Shown: piece after piece, positions 46,051-56,469 of the stretch
How positions within the stretch are numbered: the stretch's first letter is position 1
Layout: every line of letters starts with the position of its first letter
NCBI RefSeq assembly: GCF_003086295.3
Contig: NC_092039.1
Location: 96,430,561 to 96,494,560 of the forward strand
Direction: 5' to 3'
DNA length: 64,000 nucleotides
From: Arachis hypogaea
Lineage: Eukaryota; Streptophyta; Magnoliopsida; Fabales; Fabaceae
The notes under the pieces: generated by a model
Told to the model about the DNA's origin: nothing
Seen by the model: only the letters and a program-made list of their open reading frames with translations
The model's database searches: none
Translations under genes and position numbers: made by a program

Positions 46051-47756
46051 GTGGTTGAATAATAGTTTCTCATTTTTATAGTTTTTCAATTTGAACTAAC
46101 CTGAATCTAATATATTATTTTATATGTCAAGCGGATGTTAGTTTAATTTATGAGAGATTTATACAATAATCTTTTGTAGAATATAAAATTCTTACCAGAG
46201 ACTTGAGTATATAATTATTATCTCATTCATCTTTCTAATTTTCTGTCTTCAATTATCTTTATCTTTTTAAATCAATTATTTCCAACCTTTTCAGTCTTGA
46301 AAAAGGAATTTATATTGGTATACAAGAGGGTTATATCTAATTTGTTTCAATTGCTGAAAATATGGTTATAATACGGTGAATGTTTGTCCAAAGAAAAATC
46401 ATGAAAACTTATATAAAGAGGATGTGATTATAGGTGTTGGTAATTAGAATCTTATGAATGGAACTCGTTCTGATGATCGGAACCAACAACAACTGACGTA
46501 AATGAATGCCAAAAAGAGAAAGAATAAAGAGAATACGAAGAATTTGGATCAATAGAAGACAAAGAATCTAAATCAGCATTCACACATGGTGCCATTAATT
46601 CAATAAATGATAATTCTATTCCATAAAATATGCTGAATGGGACCAACAGCTTTCACAAGACGCAAAATCAGAATAATATCCCTGAATCAAAGAAAGAAAA
46701 TCAGAAGAAATAAAACAGACTAAAATAAAAAAGAAAATTATTCCATCATATTTGAGGTTTTAAATGTCATAAATGATGAGGAAGGAAAACAATCTCAACC
46801 TAAAGAGGAATCGCAGTACAAAATTAGTATTCAATAGGTCAAGGCTTCAAGAGCAAAAAAGAAAGAAATCTAAAAAAAATATTTTAACAAATTAAAAATA
46901 CTAATGCAAATAACAATCAAAAAGTAAAACAGAAAAATTTTACCAGCATTAAAATTTTCAAAGGGAAAGAAGTTGACATTACCAAAGTACAATCACTATT
47001 TCAGATCAAGGAAGGAAGTTTTAAGTCAAAATTCCAAGAAGAAAATGTCATGCTAGCTTCTAACCAAAACACCAATGAGTATCAGAAAAAAAATGTGAAG
47101 AAAACAAAGAAAATTGGAGTTTGTTTAGCAGATTAAACAAAAAAATATACAAAAATAACCAGCATGATAGGATGTACATTCTAAGGGACGGCAGTTTAGA
47201 TAACCAAACCAAATTTATCATTGCTAAAATGATGAAAAGGGGTCCTATGGCTCATTATATGAGGTTTCTAAAAGATAAACTTCTAGAACCAGAGAAAGAT
47301 GAGAGCTGCTCTACCCATAAAGAAGAATCTTCAAGTAGGAAAGAGATGCAGATAGATTTGTCTACCATTATTATGGAAGCTTGACTGCTTCGATTATGGA
47401 TAGAGAATTTTTATCCTTAGGATTCTCTTTATTTTATCTTTGCTATTACGAATATTTTTATTTGAAATTGTAGAGGGACTTCGTCAAAAGTCTTTCACAC
47501 TATTATTAAAGATCTCAGTGTTAAATATAATTTTAAGTTTTGTATGTTACTTGAAACTCACATTTTAGGGATTAAAGCCGAGAATATTATTAGAAAATTA
47601 GACTTTGACTCTTGAAGTATTAGTGAGGCAGAAGGTTTTTCAGAAGAAATTTGGTGTCTATAGATAAAAGATTCATGGAATATCAACACCATCGTTATGT
47701 ATAAATAGTTTATTTAAATGGTAATACAGTAAAAAAGTCAAATCCCTTGAAATTTT
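46051..47756 (+). pseudogene. LINE unit 6, ORF1 plus start of endonuclease
   Basis: Carries a degenerate CCHC knuckle (46343-46387, CFNC then a stop in place of Gly, Tyr for His), the ORF1 C-terminal part open for 87 codons (47121-47384, ends at IIMEA), and then the start of the APE-type endonuclease: WNCRGTSSKVFHTIIKDL (about 47463-47520) and LLETHILGIKAENIIRKL. The ETH contains the catalytic Glu typical of this family. Stops at several sites. It ends in a duplicated junction at 47757. Confidence 0.65.
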
Positions 47757-47832
47757 ATTTCACCATATTTGAAGTCTTAAATGTCATATCAAATTCCTTG
47801 AAATTTTATTTCACCATATTTGAAGTCTTAAA
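47740..47832 (+). repeat. local duplication at a unit junction
   Basis: The phrase ccttgaaattttatttcacc with the following 'atatttgaagtcttaaat' occurs twice, 62-63 bp apart, where endonuclease sequence joins ORF1 sequence. Confidence 0.8.
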
Positions 47833-48180
47833 TATCATAAATGATAAAGAAGAAAAATAATCTCAACCTAAAAAGAAATTGCAGTTCAACCTAAAAAGAA
47901 ATTGCAGTCCAAAATTAATATTAAGCATGCCAAGACTTCAAGAGAAAAAAAGAAGAAAAATCTAAGAAAAGATTTTAACAAATTAAAAGTAATAATCCAA
48001 ATAACAATCAAATAGTGAAACAGAAAAATTTTGCTAGTATTAAAATTTTCAAAGAAAAAGAGGTTAACACTACCACCATTTCTGATTAAGGAAGGAAGTT
48101 CTAAGTCAAAATCTCAAGAAAAAAACGTCGTACTAATTGCTAATCACAGAATCAATGAGTATCAAAGAAAAAATGTATAT

Positions 48181-48182
<2 letters not shown>
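47833..48182 (+). pseudogene. LINE unit 7, short ORF1 piece
   Basis: Only the last 350 or so bases of the standard unit, ending in (TAA)n at 48183. Confidence 0.55.
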
Positions 48183-48250
<68 letters not shown>

Positions 48251-48660
48251 GCGGTTAAATAATAGTTTTTCATTCTTATAAGTTTTTAATTTGAACTATT
48301 CTGAACCTAATATATCTCTTTACATGTAAGCGGATGTTAGTTTAATTTATGAGAGATTTATTCAATAATCTTTTGTAGAATACAAAATTTTTACTAGAGA
48401 TTTGAGTATATAATTATTATCTCATTCATCTTTTCTAATTTTCTGTCTTCAATTATCTTTATCTTTTTAAATCAATTGGTTCCAACCTTCTCAGTCTTGA
48501 AAAAAGAATTCATGTTAGTATACGAGGGGGTTATATCTAATTTGTTTCAATTGTTAAAAATATGGTTATAATAAGTGAATGTTTGCCCAAAGAAAAATCA
48601 TGAAAATTTATATAAAGAGGATGTGATTATAGGTGTTGGTAATTAGAATCCTATGAATGG

Positions 48661-51600
48661 TGTAAAACCCGGTTAATTAATGGCTAATTAACGCATAAAT
48701 GAGGATTTATTCTAGAAAGCCTAAAATGTGATTTTTATGGCTAAATGTGATAGAGGAGATTGAGACGAGAATTTCGGTACCAATTTTATAGAATTCGGAC
48801 CAAGATTGGACCGAACGGGCCAAACCGGGCCAATTGGACCCAAAGTGGGCCCTTGGCCCAACATAACTTAACCAAAACCCTAGTTTTCAGCACTCTCTCT
48901 CCTCATTACACACACAAACACGCTGAATTAGAGGGAAGGGGGGAGAAGAACACTCTCTCAAGTTCTTTCTCTCACTTGATCTTCAAATCAACATAACTTT
49001 TGATCTAGAGCTCCGATTGCCGCCCTGTTTGCGGCCACGCGTTCACCGCGGATAGCTCTACAAAACCCATATAATCAATCTTGAGGTAATCCACACCTTG
49101 CTGTTCGAAATCTCAGCCCCTATTTTCGAGTTTTATGGGTGAAATGTTGAGATTTTGGGTTCTTTGATGTTATAGGACCCAACTCTCTTGAAGGAGAAGG
49201 TTAATCTTGTCTCCTTGGACCTTGGGTGAGGTAAGGTTCTTAATCCTAGTGTAATTTTGTGATTTTATGATGTTTGGGTTTTGAGATGTTGTGTATGGGT
49301 ATGATGGTTGTGGCTTAGGTTGTGTATGTGTGGATATTGGAGCTTGATTGGTGATTTTGAAAAGCTTAGAAAGGGTTTGGTGGTGCAAAATCTGTTCTTG
49401 GAAGTGTTGAGGCCTTGAGAGCTTGTGGATAAGTGGTTTAGAAGTGCTCCGGTGGAGCTTGGGAAAATCGGCTAAGGTATGGTTTCGGTTTCCCGTATCT
49501 AATATGTAATGTGGTAGGAAATACTTAGGCTAGAGGCCCTAAGATAGGCATTGAATGGTTGATGTTGTTAAATGATTGAGATATATGATGTGGTCATATA
49601 TGTGATGATGATTATTGATGCCTTAATGGTATGATGTATGAGAAGTATGCATGTTGTGATATATGCTTGATGATTGGTTATGGTTGAATTGTGGGTTGAA
49701 CCATGTTGATGGTGAATATGATATTGATTATGCATAATGATGGTAAATTGGAATTGGTGTTGTTGGGAATTGGCATGAGGAATAGTATATGATATGTCAA
49801 TATGTTTGAGTTTGAGCCACTTGGGTGAAGTGGGCTAAAATGATGAGATAGTGATTTTGTATATTGTGGTAATGTGTCAATGTGTGAGTTGAGGAGGCTT
49901 GATGTTGAATTTGATACATTTTGAATTGATTTCAAAGAAAAGGGATGAAATTGACATGTTTTGATTGATTTTGGAAAGAGTTGAAAATGGTTTGTTTTGA
50001 AAATGGCATATTGTGGTTTTGAATGAAATTATGGTTTTTGGGCATACTTTGACGGGACATAACTTGGACTACGGATCTCCGTTTTGTACCAAATCTGTTT
50101 AGAAATAAAATTGGATCCGGGATGTCCATGCCGTTCGAAGAACGGGCAAAAAACGATTTAAAATGAGGAAGTTATGTCCGTTGGAAGATTGGGGTAAAAA
50201 TCTGTGAATTCTGCAGCTTTTAACTTAGAAAATTTTTAGCAGAATCACCCCTTGCGCGTGGGCGCACCTGGCGCGTACGCGCCGATCTTCCGAAAAACGC
50301 CATCCACGCGTGAGCGTGAGGTGCGCGGGCGCGCCGATGGTGCTGCACCCAATGCCCAGCCATTTTCCAGAGAGTTATGCCAGAACTGTGCCGGTGTTGT
50401 GCCTGGGGCACGAGAACACCCGCGCGTACGCGTGGTTGACGCGTGCGCGTCGATGGGCAAGTTTGGAATCCACGCGCTAGCGTGCATGACGCTTACGCGT
50501 CGATGAGTTTTTGAGGCCATCCACGCGTGAGCGTAGAGTGCGCGTACGCGCGGCCCTGTTTTCATCTCAAAGCTGATTTTTGAGTTTTAAAAGCCAAATC
50601 TCATACTTCTAAGCCTCCGATCTCACCATTTATGTCTTAAATCATTATGGCATGCCTAGCTATTAAAAAGGGGCTAGTGAATGTGATAACTTGCGAGTGA
50701 AGCAAGGGAAATATGAATGATCAATGAGGATCAAGATGATTATGTGAGATGTGGAGGATGGTTGAGGAAGTGCTTGTTATACCATGGGCCGAAAGGCTAT
50801 AATTGTTAATGAAATGGCTGGTTATGGATTTAACCATGAGCCGGAATAGCTGTGTATGCTATGAATATTGGCTGGTTCTGGATTGAACCGTGAGCCGGAA
50901 TGGCTAGTATGGATGTTGATCCATGGATGAGAATTCATGCATGTTGATGCTGAATTATTGATAATTGTGACATTTGCACTTCCACTATCTGAGTACGAGT
51001 TTCCTTGGGTAGTAGCAGTGGCTAGCCACCACGTGCTCCAGGTTGAGACTCGAAGCTCTGTTAACCCTATGTTGTAAGTGTGGCTGGGCACTGTGAAAGG
51101 CCCGGATGAGCTCGAACCCCCGTAAATATTCACCAGTGAGGGTGATGTATATGGATCATGTTTATGATCAAGTTTATAACGAGTATAACTCGAATTTGGG
51201 GATGCACGACAGAGGGACAGTCCAATGGTTAGCGACCAGGACTTGTCGGGTTGGCTATATAACCGACAAGATGATATCATCGGCCACTAGGGACAGGCAT
51301 TCATCATATGCATACTATGTGAATTGTTTGAGATTGCCTATTTGACTGCATATTACTTGCTAATTGCCTAAATGTCTTAACTGCTCCTACTTGTATATTC
51401 TTTGTCTGATATAACTGTGTTTGCTATAATATACTCCTGCTGGTGGTTGGGAGGTCTGAAGGAATTGGAAAGGGAAGTATTAGTTAGACTGAAGTATCTT
51501 TAGTCAGATGCCCTTTATGGTTTAGTTTGTTTATAAGCTTTAATATTATTTGGAGGAAGTTCTAGGATTGCCTTTGGCTTTCCTCCATTATTATGTATTA

Positions 51601-52200
51601 TATATGTGGAAGCTGTTACCTGCTGGGAACCTCTGGTTCTCACCCATGCGGATTTTGTGGTTTTCAGATGCAGGACGTGAGGTTTCCCGCTGATGCATGC
51701 TGGAGACTTCTAGATTGCGAAGATTCCTTGTTCTTGGGGACTATGTTTTGGTTTATATGTGTTGCTTAGATACTTTTATCTCCATTTAATAATACAAACT
51801 GTGATGACTCCTCTTATGGGAGATTTTGGAGAATAGATTTATGTATTTGTGTCCCTTTGGGTTTCCTTTGGGGTTTTCCTTATTATATCATATGTATATA
51901 TTGTTATGCTCGGATCGGTTATCTTCGCAGCCGGATCTTGAGTCTTGATATTCCTGTTTTTGACACTCCTTTGTATATATATAATCACGCGTTGGTTATC
52001 CTTGTTCGTTACGTTATCGATCGGAGTGTTGCGCTTTGAGTTGCGATTGGTTTTTGTTTACCCCTTTTCTACAAAGGCTCCTAGTTATAATCAATCATTC
52101 ATACTACTATACGTACTAAATGTTTGTTTTAGAGGTCGTAATACCTTGCCATCTCTGAATTATGACTTAAGCATAATTCTCTGTATGGTAGGGTGTTACA
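48661..52200 (+). repeat. 5' LTR of the chromovirus
   Basis: 3540 bp. A CpG-rich segment with cgcgtacgcg-type palindromes is at 50240-50570. Short ORFs in it (for example 50245-50565 and 50822-51280) recur unchanged in the 3' LTR and have no domain; I treat them as non-coding. Confidence 0.95.
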
Positions 52201-52203
52201 TTA

Positions 52204-52215
52204 TGGTATCAGAGC
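52204..52215 (+). other. primer-binding site (initiator Met-tRNA)
   Basis: tggtatcagagc, perfect complement of the initiator-Met tRNA 3' end, three bases after the LTR. Confidence 0.95.
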
Positions 52216-52416
52216 AGTTCGTTCCTATAGAGCCTGAGGAATGGACTGACTATGCTTCTGTGCATTCTCTGTGTGTGTGTTATGTGCTGTTAGTATATCT
52301 ACTTGATATAATTGGCATAAACGTTCATGAGCATGCATTTGGGACTTGAAGCACTAAACTTCCGATATTGAGACTGATCAACTTAATATCGATTGTTTGG
52401 TGTGTATAGGAACCAG

Positions 52417-53514
52417 ATGGCGCCTCGTGGACGCGGTAGAGGTTGTGGTAGAGGTCGTGGTAGAGGCCGTGGTAGAGGTCGTACTAATGCTCGTGCGCCG
52501 GAAATTAGCCCTAACGACCCGGTGAACTTTACGACTGCATTAGAGAACATGGCTGCTGCTATGCAAGCCACTGCTGAAGCCCTTGGTCAACAGATGAACA
52601 ACCATGGCAATGACAGAAATAGAGCTCAGGGACCAATGGAGATTAGAACTTTCGTTGTGTTGGTGAACAAGTGTGGGGTGGCTGAAGAGTGTGCGAAGAG
52701 GGCAGCCGCTAAGAGGGCAAGTCACAAAGGATCATTTCCACAGAACCGAGGGGAGAGCATTGCACCTAGAGGTCCGCCTTTCAAGAGGAGAGGTTCCTTT
52801 AGGAGGCCCAACAACAACAACTCCCAAGGGAAAAGGTGTGGGAAGCAACCTCAGAATGATCAAGTTTGTACTAGGTGTGGAAGTCACCATCCGAGAAAAC
52901 CATGCAAGGCCGGATGGGGTTTGTGCTACAATTGTGGAAAGGCAGGACATAAGCTCCCATGGTGTCCGGAGCGGCAGAAGCAAGGTGCTGGGAAAGCACA
53001 ACAAACTGGTCAGGTGTTCACCACCTCAGCTGTGGGTGCAGAGGGATCCGAGACACTCATTCGAGGTAACTGTGAAATGGCTAGTCAAACTTTAAATGCT
53101 TTATTTGATTTGGGAGCATCGCATTCATTTATTGCATTTGAGAAAGCCCATGAGTTAGGATTGAAGATTGTAACTTTAGGTTATGATCTAAGAGTGTACA
53201 ATGCTACCCATGAAGCCACGGTAACTAGGCTAGGATGCCCGGAAGTTTCCTTTAGGTTCAAGCAGCGTGATTTTGTTCATAATTTAATCTGCTTACCGAT
53301 GATCGGTCTTGATTCTATCTTGGGATTGGATTGGTTATCTAAGAACCATGTCCTACTTGATTGTTCTACAAAGTCGGTGTACTTTATGCCGGAGGATACA
53401 GAAGGGCCGGTCGTGGTAAATAATTATTACTTGAAGTCGATGATGGTGAACTGTTCTGGAATCGAATGTCAGGGTATCATGTTGTTAACCGCGGGCGTCT
53501 CAGGTGATGATTAA
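52417..53514 (+). CDS. gag-protease ORF with capsid deletion and altered protease site
   Basis: Start at ATG 52417, just before an Arg/Gly-rich N terminus (MAPRGRGRG...). 365 codons, then TAA. The N-terminal part jumps at about 52630 (RAQGPMEIRTF) from the region before the capsid to its very end, so the retrotransposon gag (capsid) domain is absent; only about 169 residues precede the zinc knuckle CYNCGKAGHKLPWC (52924-52965), far fewer than usual. A second Cys/His cluster, CTRCGSHHPRKPC, precedes the knuckle. The protease follows: ALFDLGASHSFIAF with Asp231 (53107-53109), where the family has Ser or Thr in the next position but this copy has Leu (codon TTG, one base from TCG). GLDSILGLDWL marks the end of the protease. 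Gag and pol share one frame. Confidence 0.9.
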   Translation: MAPRGRGRGCGRGRGRGRGRGRTNARAPEISPNDPVNFTTALENMAAAMQATAEALGQQMNNHGNDRNRAQGPMEIRTFVVLVNKCGVAEECAKRAAAKRASHKGSFPQNRGESIAPRGPPFKRRGSFRRPNNNNSQGKRCGKQPQNDQVCTRCGSHHPRKPCKAGWGLCYNCGKAGHKLPWCPERQKQGAGKAQQTGQVFTTSAVGAEGSETLIRGNCEMASQTLNALFDLGASHSFIAFEKAHELGLKIVTLGYDLRVYNATHEATVTRLGCPEVSFRFKQRDFVHNLICLPMIGLDSILGLDWLSKNHVLLDCSTKSVYFMPEDTEGPVVVNNYYLKSMMVNCSGIECQGIMLLTAGVSGDD

Positions 53515-56433
53515 AGGTTGGAGCAGATTCCGGTTGTGTGTGAGTTTCTGGAAGTGTTTCCCGATGATATTGATGAGTTTCCACCTAACCGAGAGGTTGA
53601 GTTTGCTATTGAGTTGGTGCCCGGGGCGGGACCAATCTCAAGTGCTCCTTATAGGATGTCACCGTTAGAGATGAACGAGCTAAAGTCTCAGTTAGAGGAT
53701 TTGTTGGGAAAGAATTTTATACGGCCAAGTGTCTCTCCGTGGGGTGCTCCAGTGTTACTGGTGAAGAAGAAGGATGGGAGTATGCGGCTCTGTGTGGATT
53801 ACAGGCAACTGAACAAGATTACAATAAAGAATAAGTACCCATTGCCGAGAATTGATGATCTTATGGATCAGTTACAAGGAGCTGGAGTTTTCTCCAAGAT
53901 CGATTTGCGATCCGGTTATCACCAGATAAGGGTGAGGGGTGAGGATATCCCTAAGACCGCTTTTAGGACTCGTTATGGTCATTACGAGTACACTGTAATG
54001 TCTTTTGGGTTGACGAACGCTCCTGCAGTGTTTATGGATTACATGAATAGAGTTTTCCGTCCGTTTCTGGATAAATTCGTTGTTGTCTTCATTGATGACA
54101 TATTGATTTATTCCAAGACTGAGGAAGAGCATGCGGAACACTTGAGGACCGTGTTGCAGATTCTAAAGGAGAAGAAACTCTATGCAAAACTGTCTAAGTG
54201 TGAGTTTTGGAAGAGTGAGGTGAAGTTTTTGGGCCATGTGGTGAGTAAGAAGGGAATAGCCGTAGATCCAACTAAGGTGGAGACGGTGATGGATTGGAAG
54301 CAACCAACCACCATAACAGAGATAAGGAGTTTTCTGGGTTTAGCTGGCTATTACCGAAGGTTTATCAAGGGCTTTTCACAGATAGCGTTACCAATGACAA
54401 AGTTAACCCGCAGGGACACTCCGTTTGTTTGGACTACTGAGTGCGAGGAGAGCTTTCATACACTGAAGAAAAAGTTGACCACTGCACCTGTGTTAGTGTT
54501 ACCCGAGCCGAATGAGCCATTTGAGGTGTATTGTGATGCCTCACTGAAGGGTCTAGGATGCGTGCTAATGCAGCATCGTAATGTGGTGGCGTATGCCTCA
54601 CGACAGTTGAGACCTCATGAAGTTAATTATCCTACACACGATTTGGAACTCGCTGCGGTTGTGTTTGCCTTGAAGGTGTGGAGGCATTATCTCTATGGGG
54701 TTAAGTTCCAAGTTTTCTCTGATCATAAAAGCTTGAAGTATCTCTTTGATCAGAAAGAGCTCAATATGAGGCAGAGGAGGTGGATGGAATTGTTGAAGGA
54801 CTACGACTTTGAGTTGAATTACCATCCGGGAAAGGCGAACGTAGTGGCGGATGCGTTAAGTCGGAAGTCGTTATATGCGGCTTGGATGATGCTTCAAGAG
54901 GAGAAGTTGCTCAAGGGATTTGAGAGTCTGAAAATTGGCGCTCGAGAAGTATCCGGAACTTTGTGTTTGAGCCGATTAGAAATCTCAAGTGATTTTAAGT
55001 CCGAACTCCTAAAGGCTCATCAAAATGATGAAGCGTTATGGAAGGTGTTACCGGCTATTGAGCAAGGAAAACAATGGAGAGTGTCGGAAGAAAAAGATGG
55101 GTTATGGAGACTCAAGGGTAGGATCATTGTGCCGGATGTTGGCACTTTGAGACAAGATATTTTAAAGGAGGCACACAAAAGCGGATTCTCCATTCACCCG
55201 GGAAGTACTAAGATGTACCATGATTTAAAGGCAATGTTTTGGTGGCCGGGTATGAAGAATGATGTGGCGGAATATGTTTCAAAGTGCTTAACTTGTCAAA
55301 AGGTAAAGATTGAACATCAAAGACCTTCCGGTATGTTGCAACCTTTAGAGATTCCACAATGGAAGTGGGAAAGTATTGCAATGGACTTTGTGTCTGGATT
55401 GCCAAGGACTAGGGCTGGTTTTGATGCTATTTGGGTGATTGTGGACCGACTGACGAAGTCAGCTCACTTTTTGCCCATACGGATGACTTACACCCTTGAG
55501 GAGCTAGCACGGTTATACATAAAGGAGATCGTGAGACTTCATGGTGTACCTGCTACTATAATCTCTGATAGAGATCCTCGTTTCACTTCAAGGTTTTGGG
55601 GTGCATTTCAGAAAGCTTTTGGAACCCGATTAAGCTTGAGCACGGCTTACCATCCTCAAACAGATGGTCAATCTGAAAGGACGATCCAAACACTAGGAGA
55701 TATGTTGAGAGCTTGTGTTTTGGACCAACCGGTGAGTTGGGATCGGTATATGCCATTGGTGGAGTTTGCATACAATAATAGCTATCATGCGAGCATTGGG
55801 ATGGCTCCGTATGAGGCCTTATATGGGAGGAAATGTCAATCTCCGTTATGTTGGTATGAAGCTGGAGAGAAAGGCTTGTTGGGGCCGGAATTGATAGCTG
55901 AGACTACTGAACAAGTCAAGAAAATCCGTGATAGGATGCTTACGGCGCAGAGTCGTCAAAAGAGTTACGCCGATCAGAGGCGAAAGCCCTTAGAATTTGA
56001 GGAAGGAGATCATGTTTTCCTTAAGGTTACTCCGACTACGGGAGTAGGTAGGGCAATTAAGACAAAGAAGTTGAATCCTCGATACATTGGTCCATTTCAA
56101 ATCCTGGAAAGGATTGGACCAGTGGCGTATCGGATGGCTCTACCACCTCATCTTTCGAACCTGCACGACGTGTTTCACGTGTCGCAGCTTCGGAAGTACA
56201 CCCCTGATGCTAGTCATGTGTTGGAACCTGAATCGGTTCAGTTAAGGGAAGATTTGACGCTTCCAGTGGCTCCAGTCAGAATTGATGATACTAGTATCAA
56301 ACGGTTGCGTGGAAAAGAGGTTTCATTGGTCAAAGTGGCATGGAGTCGAGGCGGTGTTGAGGAACACACTTGGGAACTTGAGTCGGAGATGCGAACGGAC
56401 TATCCGCATTTATTCTCAGGTAATTGCATTTGA
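53515..56433 (+). CDS. pol: RT, RNase H, integrase, chromodomain
   Basis: Open in the same frame as gag-protease, directly after the TAA at 53512-53514; there is no ATG near its beginning, so it needs readthrough or the stop is a recent mutation. [25 protein letters not shown] and FIDD (54088-54099). RNase H: YCDAS (54532 on) and SDHKSL. Integrase: HHCC finger ([11 protein letters not shown] ... CLTCQKVK), catalytic D, D, E at codons 55384, 55567 and 55675 with 35 residues between the last two (DD35E), GPF motif RYIGPFQIL, and a C-terminal chromodomain ([20 protein letters not shown], 56323-56382). All visible catalytic residues are intact over 971 codons with no stop. The integrase chromodomain guides insertion to chromatin in this group. 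Confidence 0.94.
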   Translation, partial: RLEQIPVVCEFLEVFPDDIDEFPPNREVEFAIELVPGAGPISSAPYRMSPLEMNELKSQLEDLLGKNFIRPSVSPWGAPVLLVKKKDGSMRLCVDYRQLNKITIKNKYPLPRIDDLMDQLQGAGVFSKIDLRSGYHQIRVRGEDIPKTAFRTRYGHYEYTVMSFGLTNAPAVFMDYMNRVFRPFLDKFVVVFIDDILIYSKTEEEHAEHLRTVLQILKEKKLYAKLSKCEFWKSEVKFLGHVVSKKGIAVDPTKVETVMDWKQPTTITEIRSFLGLAGYYRRFIKGFSQIALPMTKLTRRDTPFVWTTECEESFHTLKKKLTTAPVLVLPEPNEPFEVYCDASLKGLGCVLMQHRNVVAYASRQLRPHEVNYPTHDLELAAVVFALKVWRHYLYGVKFQVFSDHKSLKYLFDQKELNMRQRRWMELLKDYDFELNYHPGKANVVADALSRKSLYAAWMMLQEEKLLKGFESLKIGAREVSGTLCLSRLEISSDFKSELLKAHQNDEALWKVLPAIEQGKQWRVSEEKDGLWRLKGRIIVPDVGTLRQDILKEAHKSGFSIHPGSTKMYHDLKAMFWWPGMKNDVAEYVSKCLTCQKVKIEHQRPSGMLQPLEIPQWKWESIAMDFVSGLPRTRAGFDAIWVIVDRLTKSAHFLPIRMTYTLEELARLYIKEIVRLHGVPATIISDRDPRFTSRFWGAFQKAFGTRLSLSTAYHPQTDGQSERTIQTLGDMLRACVLDQPVSWDRYMPLVEFAYNNSYHASIGMAPYEALYGRKCQSPLCWYEAGEKGLLGPELIAETTEQVKKIRDRMLTAQSRQKSYADQRRKPLEFEEGDHVFLKVTPTTGVGRAIKTKKLNPRYIGPFQILERIGPVAYRMALPPHLSNLHDVFHVSQLRKYTPDASHVLEPESVQLREDLTLPVAPVRIDDTSIKRLRGKEVSLVKVAWSRGGVEEHTWELESEMRTDYPHLFSGNCI

Positions 56434-56458
56434 ATTTTGTGGGCAAAATTCCCAATTA

Positions 56459-56469
56459 GGTGGGTAGAA
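56459..56469 (+). other. polypurine tract of the chromovirus
   Basis: ggtgggtagaa directly before the 3' LTR; purine-rich apart from two T, so placement is by position. Confidence 0.55.

Noticed and set aside
50220..51345. ORFs on both strands in the chromovirus LTR, including one of 152 codons
   Set aside because: They recur unchanged in the 3' LTR only because the LTRs are identical. Composition is low in complexity and no family is recognisable.
53872..54141. Minus-strand ORF within pol, and similar ones at 54598-55771
   Set aside because: Reverse-strand shadows of a well-supported RT/integrase frame.
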